A DNA stretch of 64,000 bases from positions 42,752 through 106,751 of the forward strand of contig LUQU01000001.1 of the NCBI GenBank assembly GCA_001628005.1, read 5' to 3'. The position numbers and the translations under genes are program-made. The DNA comes from SAR86 cluster bacterium REDSEA-S09_B4. Lineage in GTDB: Bacteria > Pseudomonadota > Gammaproteobacteria > Magnimaribacterales > Magnimaribacteraceae. Positions 1 through 8,345 of the stretch are shown here, piece after piece (positions within the stretch are counted from its first letter, which is position 1; the number at the start of each line of letters is the position of its first letter). The notes beneath the pieces are model-generated. The model was given only the letters and a program-made list of their open reading frames with translations. It made no database searches and had not been told where the DNA came from.

Positions 1-1136
1 GAAAACTTTACCTTGTCTCCTGAGTAGTCAACTGGATTTGCTGGTTCAATTAAAAGTCCTCCGGTTTCATGATCGGCTGTGACTACTACTAACGTATCAC
101 TGTTTTCAATGGCGTAATTTAGAGCCCAATCCACGGCGGAATCAAAATCTTGCATTTCGTTATTTAAATAGTCCAAGCTATTAACATGACCAGCCCAGTC
201 CACTTGCGAACCTTCAGCCATAATGAAGAACCCCGCACACCCATTATCAATAAAGTAATCTGAACGATTAACAGAAAACTCAAGCATATCTGTTAGTGAA
301 GGCTCAAAAACATGATTATCAGGAGTTTCTATATTTCTAATATGCTCATCTGCAAAGAGACCAAAAACCCTGCCCGGTAAATTAAGATCAAAGTTAGTCA
401 TTTCTTCTTTTGTTTTTAGTAAAACATGAGAGTCACTGACCTCTTGAAGTAAATTTCTACCGTCTTCTCTCTTTCCCCCCATCTCTTCAGGTAAGAAAAA
501 ATGCCTTCCTCCGCCCAAAAAAGTTACGATATTAGAGTCCACCATTTGAGAGCTTATTTCATCTGTTTTCCACCTAAGATCCACGTGAGCTACGAAAGCA
601 GCTGGAGTAGCGTGTGTTATTTCAGAAGTGGCTAACAATGAGCTGATGTAGCCAGATCGATCAAGTGTTTCAGTTAAATTCTCTAGAGTATTTTTATTTG
701 CATCCAACCCAAGATAAGTATTGTTCGTTTTAAAACCCGTGCTGTATGCCGTAGCTGATGAAGCTGAATCTGTAACTATACCGTTTTCAGAATGAGTCAA
801 AACAATTCCTGAATAGGGAAATTTATCTACTGAGATTCTTGAATTAGGACCTCCGTTAATCAACCTATAAGCAGAAATCTGACTGATACTCATGCCATCG
901 CCTATAAGAAGGATTACATTCTTAGCTTTACTTGAAGGGACTTTAAGTTGTTTGGGTTGCAGTGGGTTCAAGTCGGGGGCTGCTTTAATATAGGAATCCT
1001 TTTCGTCTAAACTCGCTGTACCTATAGGAAGATTTTCCATAATCAAATTTTGTGCAAAAGAATACGTGGCCCAGGCACCAATCGCTGCCCCAACTACTAA
1101 GATGGCCACACCACCTATAATTAATTTTGTTTTCAT
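1..1136 (-). CDS. Alkaline phosphatase, C-terminus cut off by window edge
   Basis: Minus-strand reading from ATG at 1136: MKTKLIIGGVAILVVGAAIGAWATYSFAQ...NVILLIGDGMSISQISAYR...GIVTDSASSATAYSTGFKTNN...EGSQVDWAGH...VVTADHETGG. These are alkaline phosphatase motifs (DSASSATAY with catalytic Ser, TADHETGG). Absent from the ORF track because there is no stop in the window. Confidence 0.93.
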   Translation of the reverse strand, partial: MKTKLIIGGVAILVVGAAIGAWATYSFAQNLIMENLPIGTASLDEKDSYIKAAPDLNPLQPKQLKVPSSKAKNVILLIGDGMSISQISAYRLINGGPNSRISVDKFPYSGIVLTHSENGIVTDSASSATAYSTGFKTNNTYLGLDANKNTLENLTETLDRSGYISSLLATSEITHATPAAFVAHVDLRWKTDEISSQMVDSNIVTFLGGGRHFFLPEEMGGKREDGRNLLQEVSDSHVLLKTKEEMTNFDLNLPGRVFGLFADEHIRNIETPDNHVFEPSLTDMLEFSVNRSDYFIDNGCAGFFIMAEGSQVDWAGHVNSLDYLNNEMQDFDSAVDWALNYAIENSDTLVVVTADHETGGLLIEPANPVDYSGDKVKF

Positions 1137-1189
1137 TTTTAAAGAGCTCCTTATTTTACCTCTTGTCCTAAAAATCTCATTATATTAAA

Positions 1190-1216
1190 TAAAAAAGCCC
1201 CGCTCTAAGCGGGGCT
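1190..1216 (-). terminator. Intrinsic terminator of the intergenic RNA upstream of alkaline phosphatase
   Basis: AGCCCCGCT (1196-1204) CTA AGCGGGGCT (1208-1216): 9-bp stem, 3-nt loop; A-tract at 1191-1196 reads as a U-tract on the minus strand. Confidence 0.85.
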
Positions 1217-1405
1217 CTTTTAGAAGAAGTATCTCAACTGTCTTCTAAACTACCAATCTATAAATGTTTGGTAGCCGGAACCGGGGTTACCCCGTGTCAG
1301 AAGGCACCTCCTGTAATTCCTGCTAATAAATAAATACTAATTTGGACCACCTCCTTTGAAGGGTAATAACGATACCTGCTATTTGATCCCCCTTGTATCA
1401 AATCA
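1190..1405 (-). ncRNA. Candidate structured leader RNA / sRNA, family unknown
   Basis: Serial hairpins: ATTTGAT/ATCAAAT (1381-1387/1397-1403), CGGGG-TTA-CCCCG (1282-1294), CTACCAA/TTGGTAG (1250-1256/1268-1274), AGAAGA/TCTTCT (1222-1227/1241-1246), then the 1196-1216 terminator. Two SD-like motifs on the minus strand (1343-1356 and 1305-1312). No long ORF. Confidence 0.5.
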
Positions 1406-1535
1406 AATACAGAACAACTTGTACATAGAGTAACAATTTTTTTGAAATTTCCAAGCAAAATTGAAAGTGTAATTTTTGTGTATCCTTTAGTTATCTAAAG
1501 CTATATATGTTCAATTTATAAAATTACTGTATTAA

Positions 1536-3539
1536 TTAATTTTTAAGATCTATCCAATCCCTTTCATCTTTACTTAATTTTACTTCTAGGGCTTTAAGAG
1601 AGCTCCTGGTTTCAAAGAAATTTCTTGGTCCTATTAGAGGAAAGGAAGGAAAATCTTGATTCAATACAAAAGCTAGTGCGAGCTCAATCGGTTCAATTCT
1701 TTTTTCTTTAGCTAAAGAAAAACACCTTTTTCTTCTCTCAAGATTATCTGCACTTGACCAAACTCTGTTTTGCTCATGTTCATTAGGATTTGCAATATGT
1801 AAAGACCCTTCAAATTCTTGCTGTTCAAGAAAGAATCCTCTGGCTTGGCTTGACCAAGGGAATATTGCAATTTGCTTTTCTTTTAAAAAGTCCGTGAAAT
1901 CATCTTCAGAACAACTTTCACAACCAGGCCACACAGGTTCTAACATCCTAGCCAAACTGAAATTATTACTTAACAGACTAAAAGCATCTTTACCTGATGC
2001 TTCAGCATAAGTGATCGATTCTGAAAATCTAGAGAGTGACCAGTTAGAGGCTCCCATTAAACTTATTAAGCCCTCTTCTTTTAATTCGTTTAAAGCATCT
2101 ATAAATTCACTAACTGGCACCTCTAAATTATCTCGATGCAAACAATAAAGATCCAAATGGTCTGTTTTAAGTCTATCTAAGGATTCTTCTAGCTGCGGTC
2201 TAATTAAATGAGGATAGCAATCTGGAGTATGTGCTCCTTTTCCTAGCACTACTACTTGATCTCTTAAACCTCGATGATTCATCCACCTTCCCAAGTAAAC
2301 ATCACTCTTACCATTGTTATATATATAGGCCGTATCAAATGTATTTCCTCCTAAAGAGAAGTAATGATCAAACATAGCAAAAGCGTGATCACTTCCTGAT
2401 TGGTTATCACAGCCAAAAACCACCCGGGATAGCTCTTTATCAAGACCTTTAATCTTCGCAGAAGGAATAGTCCCTCTCTGTTTAAATGCCGACTTACCTA
2501 AAAGTGAGAATTCTCTATTCTCAGCGTTATCAGCAGAGTAATAAACACCAACCTTCTTTCTCCAAGCATCTAACCAAATCATATTTCCATGACTATCTGC
2601 ATGAGATATCTTCTTTGACTGTGTTTCTTTTTTGTTAAGAAGATCTACAAAGTGATCTATTTCATGAGTAAAAACCCCTTTGTCCTCTTTAAATTCTATG
2701 ACCAGATCCTCTTTCCCTTCCTTTTTAAAAATAATATTAGATTGTCTGTTGTTTTGTTCGCCACACTGCCAGGGCTCTGAAATAAATAAGGATTTTTCTT
2801 CATCAAAAATAAGAACAGAATTTTCCATTGTCTTATTAATTGCTGAACTTATTAGAGCCTTAGAACCATTAATAAACTCCAATTCAGCTTCTGCATTTAA
2901 GTCTATGTTTCTTGATGACAATTCTCCCTTTGCTTCAATATTAATTGGATTTGCAAAAGGCTTGCCAATTTGGGCACCTACCACCATTCTAGACATAGAC
3001 ATTGGATAACAACCTATATCCATTATTGATCCACCCCCAAGTTCAGGATTTACCAATCGATGTTCCTTAGGAACTTCAGCAGAAAAACCAAAAGAAGCTT
3101 CAATAGTTAAAGGCTTATCATAAAATTCTGTTTCCACTAGTTCACGAATCTTGTCCGTCTGCGGATGAGTTCGGTACATAAATGCCTCCATCAACAAAAC
3201 TCCATGGTTTCTGGCTGCATCTATAAGAACCATTGCCTCCGTTGAATTAATGGTCATTGGCTTTTCACAAAGTACTGATTTCTTTGCTTCAATTGAAGCC
3301 AAAGCTAGATCAAAATGTGAATCATGGGGTGTAGCTACATAAATAGCATCTAGATCATCGATATTAAGTAGGTTTTCATAGCCTTCTATTGCTAGACAAT
3401 TATATTTTTCTGCAAATTTTTTAGCCGTTTCAATTGATCTACTGGCTACAGCTTTTAAGTTTGAACCTTGACTATCTCGGAAGGAAACAGCCAATGCTCT
3501 GGCTATCATCCCTGTTCCAAAAATGCCCCAGTTAATCAT
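1536..3539 (-). CDS. Fused Gfo/Idh/MocA-family oxidoreductase + aldo/keto reductase
   Basis: 667 aa. N-terminus MINWGIFGTGMIARALAVSF (Rossmann) and CEKPMTIN (Gfo/Idh/MocA); C-terminal half FDTAYIYNNGKSDVYLGRW, VVVLGKGAH, LDLYCLHRDN (aldo/keto reductase). Confidence 0.9.
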   Translation of the reverse strand: MINWGIFGTGMIARALAVSFRDSQGSNLKAVASRSIETAKKFAEKYNCLAIEGYENLLNIDDLDAIYVATPHDSHFDLALASIEAKKSVLCEKPMTINSTEAMVLIDAARNHGVLLMEAFMYRTHPQTDKIRELVETEFYDKPLTIEASFGFSAEVPKEHRLVNPELGGGSIMDIGCYPMSMSRMVVGAQIGKPFANPINIEAKGELSSRNIDLNAEAELEFINGSKALISSAINKTMENSVLIFDEEKSLFISEPWQCGEQNNRQSNIIFKKEGKEDLVIEFKEDKGVFTHEIDHFVDLLNKKETQSKKISHADSHGNMIWLDAWRKKVGVYYSADNAENREFSLLGKSAFKQRGTIPSAKIKGLDKELSRVVFGCDNQSGSDHAFAMFDHYFSLGGNTFDTAYIYNNGKSDVYLGRWMNHRGLRDQVVVLGKGAHTPDCYPHLIRPQLEESLDRLKTDHLDLYCLHRDNLEVPVSEFIDALNELKEEGLISLMGASNWSLSRFSESITYAEASGKDAFSLLSNNFSLARMLEPVWPGCESCSEDDFTDFLKEKQIAIFPWSSQARGFFLEQQEFEGSLHIANPNEHEQNRVWSSADNLERRKRCFSLAKEKRIEPIELALAFVLNQDFPSFPLIGPRNFFETRSSLKALEVKLSKDERDWIDLKN

Positions 3540-3545
3540 TTTTTC

Positions 3546-4028
3546 CTATGAAAAACCTATCCAACGTCCTGAGCCTGCAACTATTGCCCATATAGATATA
3601 GATGTAAAACCTATAAGTTTTAGTTTGGCATTCCCTTCGACTGCTGATAAGCCCATTGGGTTTCGAATAAAAAATAAGAATACTAAGCCAATTAACAGTG
3701 CGCTCATCTTTATCCAGAAAGCTCTGCTGTAATAACATTTTATTGCTTCACTAAGAAAAAGAGGTATTCCTGTAGACACTAATATAATTAGACCTAATTT
3801 AAGAATTAAAGTCGTTTGGCCTATTACATAATTAATTGGTTTAGTAGAGAGTAATAAGCCTAGAAGCCTTAAATCACCAACTAAAATTGACCCTCCCAGT
3901 ATTGCTAAGCCAATTAGATGAAATGCTTCTATTACAGGAAACATCCAAATTGAATTCCTGATAGCCTCTCCAATAAAAGATTGTTCTAGCTGATCAAAAA
4001 AATTGAATAGTCTTTCAGATTCCATCAA
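3546..4028 (-). CDS. Small multi-TM membrane protein (DUF6644-like)
   Basis: 160 aa, several hydrophobic helices; resembles the adjacent upstream protein (PVIEAFHLIGLAILGGSILVGDLRLLGLLLS vs PWIESAHVLSICFFIGILLFVDLRLMGVAFT). Confidence 0.6.
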   Translation of the reverse strand: MMESERLFNFFDQLEQSFIGEAIRNSIWMFPVIEAFHLIGLAILGGSILVGDLRLLGLLLSTKPINYVIGQTTLILKLGLIILVSTGIPLFLSEAIKCYYSRAFWIKMSALLIGLVFLFFIRNPMGLSAVEGNAKLKLIGFTSISIWAIVAGSGRWIGFS

Positions 4029-4593
4029 GACCCCCCATCTGATTCAGATCAACAATACAACCGGCTGCCCAATTTACCCACTCAGGCTGAGGCTGTCTGT
4101 CACAATCGAACCAATTGTAAGCAATCATTCGTCCTGAAATAATAACTCCAGACCAAATAACTAAAGAAGCTGCTGCTTTAAGGTGCACACTTTTAGGAAT
4201 GCTCTTTCCTTCATCCCAGTTCCTGCCTTCTCGCTTCATCTGCCTATGAAACAAGAAAGCATTAAGACCGGCAAATAGAATTAAGATTACTTTGAATCTA
4301 AAAAATATATTTTGATAACTCCTCACGGGAATAGCGTAAAAAAGTAGAAAACCAGTCAGCGTCATTAAACCAAAACCAAACAAGGACCAAGGTAAGACCT
4401 TCTTGTTCATTTCAGATATAGGTAATTTAGTAAACGCGACCCCCATTAATCGAAGGTCTACAAATAAAAGGATTCCAATAAAAAAACATATCGAGAGAAC
4501 ATGTGCCGATTCAATCCAGGGATACATATAAAGAGACTCAAGCAAAGCTATACTCCACTTAGTCTCTGATAGCCATATAGCAATCTCCAACAT
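4015..4593 (-). CDS. Multi-TM membrane protein (DUF6644-like), paralog of neighbour
   Basis: 192 aa; WIESAHVLSICFFIGILLFVDLRLMG; overlaps the next gene by 14 nt. Confidence 0.6.
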   Translation of the reverse strand: MLEIAIWLSETKWSIALLESLYMYPWIESAHVLSICFFIGILLFVDLRLMGVAFTKLPISEMNKKVLPWSLFGFGLMTLTGFLLFYAIPVRSYQNIFFRFKVILILFAGLNAFLFHRQMKREGRNWDEGKSIPKSVHLKAAASLVIWSGVIISGRMIAYNWFDCDRQPQPEWVNWAAGCIVDLNQMGGLDGI

Positions 4594-4615
4594 CTTTTAA
4601 AATTAAGTATTAGCT

Positions 4616-5041
4616 TTATTTAATCCAGTAAATTTGATGGCAGGCTACACAAATTTGATAGAGCTCAGCTCCTATTTCAAAAAGAGCTTCAGAGTCCTCA
4701 TTTTCAGCAGCTGTAAAAGCTTTTTCTCCCATTCCTTTTAAAGCCATGGATAAAGCAACCCACTGGGCCTGATCAACTGCCCTTTCAGGCATCGAGAGAA
4801 GATAAGAGCTTTCAGAAATAACTTTTGCACCGTATTTGACTTTATCCCACCCTTCTTGATTTGTTGGAGCTAAATTGGTTTCACCTTCTTCAGTAATAAC
4901 AAAACCAGCTGAATCCCAAATTGCTTCAGCAGCAGGGTCTAAAACATAAGCCATAAGATCATGAACTTCGGAGTCTTCTTCAGAAGCCAATAATTGAAAT
5001 GAAAACGCTACAGCTAAAACAGATAAGCAGATTTTTTTCAT
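4616..5041 (-). CDS. Secreted class II cytochrome c / cytochrome c'-like protein
   Basis: 141 aa, N-terminal signal peptide, single CVACH heme c motif close to the C-terminus, helix-rich as in cytochrome c'. Confidence 0.7.
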   Translation of the reverse strand: MKKICLSVLAVAFSFQLLASEEDSEVHDLMAYVLDPAAEAIWDSAGFVITEEGETNLAPTNQEGWDKVKYGAKVISESSYLLSMPERAVDQAQWVALSMALKGMGEKAFTAAENEDSEALFEIGAELYQICVACHQIYWIK

Positions 5042-5066
5042 TTCTGAGTCCTAGGCAATAAGGGAA

Positions 5067-5507
5067 TTATTTTCTTTTGGGTTCCCTTGGATCAGCTCCA
5101 TCTCTAGGGGCGCCAGTACCAGAAGAACCCATAAATACTTTGCTTCCATCAGGAAAAGTTACGTCCCTGCCATTAGCTATGCATATAGGTAAACACAACC
5201 CTCCTTTGCTCTGATATCCCCTAACTATAATCACAGTACCGGGTACTAAGGTTGTTTTAGTAATACCATTTCTAATAAGAGTATTGGGAGTGCCGCCTTC
5301 AACCATCCAGACAGTCTTTCCGTCTTCATCTTCTACTTCAACATGTACCCAAGCATGGGGGTTTATCCATTCTACCTTCACTACTTTTCCGGTAATGTTA
5401 ATAGGCGCATTTGGATCAAATTCAGCTGTAAACGCATGGTGCCCATTTATTTGAAAGCTCAACATTGCAAAACTTAAACACAAGACACTTTTTAGATTTA
5501 TTTTCAT
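5067..5507 (-). CDS. DUF6152-like secreted protein
   Basis: Signal peptide then HHAFTAEFDPNAPINITGKVVKVEWINPHAWVHVEV; 4-nt overlap with upstream gene. Confidence 0.65.
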   Translation of the reverse strand: MKINLKSVLCLSFAMLSFQINGHHAFTAEFDPNAPINITGKVVKVEWINPHAWVHVEVEDEDGKTVWMVEGGTPNTLIRNGITKTTLVPGTVIIVRGYQSKGGLCLPICIANGRDVTFPDGSKVFMGSSGTGAPRDGADPREPKRK

Positions 5508-6487
5508 TGGTTTCTCCTTTCCTCTTCTCTTGCACCGGCTAGAATATTTGCCATGGCATAATTACCCTCGTGGCAAGCGTATTCATATATTTTACCTTCG
5601 GCCCTTCTTAATGGCATTTCACCTTTCCAAACATCCCTATAAGCCACGTCATCATCAACGCTGAATTCGTAAAGAATCTCATCTTCAGAAGTTCTAGTAA
5701 ACCTTTCTGTCACTTCAGCGTTCTCAGTTATAAGGATTTGGTGACGTATTGCTGCTCTAAATCGTTGCTGTAAATGATGATTCTTAGTTTTTACCACTAA
5801 GGTATTCCCTTCCCAATGCCCTACAGAATCTCCCAGCCAAGGTTTTATATGATCTGGAAGACGGTTACCTTTTATGCGGATAATTCGAGCATCGTGATTC
5901 ATTTCAACCAGAATCATCACATACCCTGGTGATTGAACAATTTGGTAATGATTGTTGTATAAAACATTCAACATTGGAGGGCCTCCAGTAGAACCAAAAC
6001 CGACTATGCACCTCTCTCCTAAACTTCTCTCTTCAGGATGATTTGCTTGTGTAAACATGCGATAGATACTAGGTGCCTCTATACCCCATCTAACCCACTT
6101 CCTAGGAAGTTTTCCATTTTCAGGGTAAATTAGAATTGAGCTTCTGTACTCGCCATTTATCTTAAATAGTTTTGTTCCAGGATCCATCCAAGCAGTGTTG
6201 TAACCACCAACATTTTCTCCTGCCTTAGGCGTTTCGCCTTCTTCATAAGGATTATCTATTGCGTCAGTGAATTCAGCAGAAAAAGTAGCCGCCCTGTTGG
6301 CTTCTTCCTCAGTTACCAACAAACTTTCATATTCATCCGGTCTTTCTAGTGTAGTGAGACTGGCATTAGTCCACACACCTTGAAGATCGGGGTCTCCAAA
6401 CCAAGTTTTCTTATCCTCTTCTGCTGCTGAAAGACAAGTAAAATTAGAAACCAAAGTGAACAACAAAATTTTACTCAAATTTTTCAT
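5504..6487 (-). CDS. Secreted protein of unknown function, 'PDLQGVW' paralog 1
   Basis: 327 aa, signal peptide; GDPDLQGVWTNASLTTLERP; GPPMLNVLYNNHYQIVQSPGYVMILVEMNHDARIIRI; WLGDSVGHWEGNTLVV. Confidence 0.75.
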   Translation of the reverse strand: MKNLSKILLFTLVSNFTCLSAAEEDKKTWFGDPDLQGVWTNASLTTLERPDEYESLLVTEEEANRAATFSAEFTDAIDNPYEEGETPKAGENVGGYNTAWMDPGTKLFKINGEYRSSILIYPENGKLPRKWVRWGIEAPSIYRMFTQANHPEERSLGERCIVGFGSTGGPPMLNVLYNNHYQIVQSPGYVMILVEMNHDARIIRIKGNRLPDHIKPWLGDSVGHWEGNTLVVKTKNHHLQQRFRAAIRHQILITENAEVTERFTRTSEDEILYEFSVDDDVAYRDVWKGEMPLRRAEGKIYEYACHEGNYAMANILAGAREEERRNQ

Positions 6488-7458
6488 CTTCTTTTCTCCT
6501 CTTCTCTTGCTCCAGCTAAAATATTAGCCATTGAGTAATTGCCTTCATGGCATGCGTATTCATAAATTTTTTTATCTATGGCCCTTAAGGGCATTTCCCC
6601 TGCCCACACTTGACTGTAAATATCAGGATCATCTACATAAAATCTATATAAAATTTGATCTTTAGAAATTCTAGTAAACCTTTCAGTAATAATAGCTTTT
6701 GGTGAAATTGCAAAAAAGTGCCTCAGTCCCCCTCTGAAAGTATGCTGAGGATTAAAATTTTTAGTTTCCACCACCAAAGTATTGCCATCCCAGTGACCTA
6801 TGGAGTCACCTAGCCAAGGGGTTACATTCTTCGGTGGATGAGTTCCTCCCAACCTTATAATTCGAGCATCATGAACCATTTCAGCCATGATCATAACGTA
6901 CCCGGGCGATTGTACGATTTGGTAATGATTGTTATACAAAACATTCATCATAGGAGGCCCGCCACTGGAACCGAATCCCACCACACATCTTTCACCCACG
7001 CCCCTTAACTCAGGATGATCTTTTCTCCTAGATCTGTCTTTTCTCATTTTTTGAAAAAACTTATCTGCTTTGTTCCGATCCCAAGGTAATTTTCCATTTT
7101 TTGGAAAAGCAATAATTGACGTACGATGCTTTCCAAATAGTTGAAATAACTCACCCCCTGGATCCATCCAAGCAGCGTTGTAACCGCCGACATCACTACC
7201 GGTTCTGGGAGTTTCTCCTTGTTTATATTCATTGTCGTAAGCAAAGCTTTCTGCTGCAGCCCTTTTAGCAGCTGATTCTGCTTCTTCAACACTTACTTCC
7301 AGAGTTTTAAAGTGACGAGGTCTTTCGAGTGTAGTTAGAGTCGCATTTGTCCAGACTCCCTGTAAGTCAGGGTCGCCATACCAAGTTACATAAGGGTTTC
7401 TTGATTCAGAGAATATAAAACCAGAAAAAATAAGAAAAATGGTAAATAGATATTTCAA
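6484..7458 (-). CDS. Secreted protein of unknown function, 'PDLQGVW' paralog 2
   Basis: 324 aa; GDPDLQGVWTNATLTTLERP and GPPMMNVLYNNHYQIVQSPGYVMIMAEMVHDARIIRL; close tandem paralog of 5504-6487. Confidence 0.75.
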   Translation of the reverse strand: MKYLFTIFLIFSGFIFSESRNPYVTWYGDPDLQGVWTNATLTTLERPRHFKTLEVSVEEAESAAKRAAAESFAYDNEYKQGETPRTGSDVGGYNAAWMDPGGELFQLFGKHRTSIIAFPKNGKLPWDRNKADKFFQKMRKDRSRRKDHPELRGVGERCVVGFGSSGGPPMMNVLYNNHYQIVQSPGYVMIMAEMVHDARIIRLGGTHPPKNVTPWLGDSIGHWDGNTLVVETKNFNPQHTFRGGLRHFFAISPKAIITERFTRISKDQILYRFYVDDPDIYSQVWAGEMPLRAIDKKIYEYACHEGNYSMANILAGAREEEKRR

Positions 7459-7480
7459 ATTATTACCTTAGATAGTTTTC

Positions 7481-8302
7481 CTAATTACCACGCCATTGCC
7501 CATATAAAAGCTCTTCGACAAACTCTACGCATTTAAATTGTTGTAATTGGGAATCTTTACCTACTCTTTTATACAGGGTCATGCTAATTTTCCACGGTCT
7601 GGTGAAAACCTTTTCATCTTCTATGGTCGCCTCATAGTTCATGGTATGGGCGTTCATTAGTGTGTATCTTTCTGTAACTTTAAGCTCTTCACTATGGAAA
7701 TTACCAGATCTGTCCAACCAAGTTTGGCCGTTGAAACCAGAGGCCTCAATCACAAAAGTATCTCCTTCCCAAGACCCCCAAGATTGGCCCATCCAAGAAT
7801 CAACAGGAGCTGGACCTGGATCTTCTAGATAAATATTCCTCACCGCCCCTGCATACTCATAGGCAAAAAATATTGCTTTTTCACTATGAAAAATCTGAAA
7901 AGGAAGATGCATATAGGTAGCTCTTGGCACACCAGGTAAATAACACTTAATTTCAGGGTCATTATCGAGCCAGTTTTTTTTATTTTTATCTCTTTGTTTT
8001 AAAGCCCATTTCTTATATGGAATAGTTCCACCTTCAACTACCCCTAGCCCGGCGGGAACAGAACCTACTGCACCCAGTCTGACCACACTTGGATGTGGAA
8101 TGGGTACAACGGGCCCCTCAATCATAGCTAGTGCAGCACTGGCTGAATGAGCTTCTAAATTGTAATTAGCTGAGTTAAGAACTTGCCAAACACCATTAAG
8201 GTCTGGTTTTCCTAATGGTCCTCTTGGTAAATCTGTTTTATCTGCATAAACTTGAGTAACAAACAAACTCAAGAGAAAAAATAAGTAAAAAAATTTCTTC
8301 AC
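7481..8302 (-). CDS. Secreted protein of unknown function, divergent 'PDLNGVW' paralog 3
   Basis: 273 aa; GKPDLNGVWQVLN, SWMGQSWGSWEGDTFVIEASGFNGQTW; same architecture as the two paralogs downstream. Confidence 0.7.
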   Translation of the reverse strand: MKKFFYLFFLLSLFVTQVYADKTDLPRGPLGKPDLNGVWQVLNSANYNLEAHSASAALAMIEGPVVPIPHPSVVRLGAVGSVPAGLGVVEGGTIPYKKWALKQRDKNKKNWLDNDPEIKCYLPGVPRATYMHLPFQIFHSEKAIFFAYEYAGAVRNIYLEDPGPAPVDSWMGQSWGSWEGDTFVIEASGFNGQTWLDRSGNFHSEELKVTERYTLMNAHTMNYEATIEDEKVFTRPWKISMTLYKRVGKDSQLQQFKCVEFVEELLYGQWRGN

Positions 8303-8345
8303 CTTTACCTCCTTTGTAAAGACAGTATATTAACTTGGGCAAAGA

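Noticed and set aside
1297-1341. prfB-like +1 programmed frameshift (GGAGGT GCC TTC TGA C)
   Set aside because: The SD-spacer-TGA-C layout resembles prfB, but the +1 frame hits TAA after three codons (GAC ACG GGG TAA), so no useful extension results.
2680-3009. 109-aa plus-strand ORF
   Set aside because: Antisense to the well-supported Gfo/Idh/MocA-AKR gene; low-complexity translation with no recognised motifs.
7044-7292. 82-aa same-strand overlapping ORF
   Set aside because: Out-of-frame within a strongly conserved paralog; no RBS or motif support.
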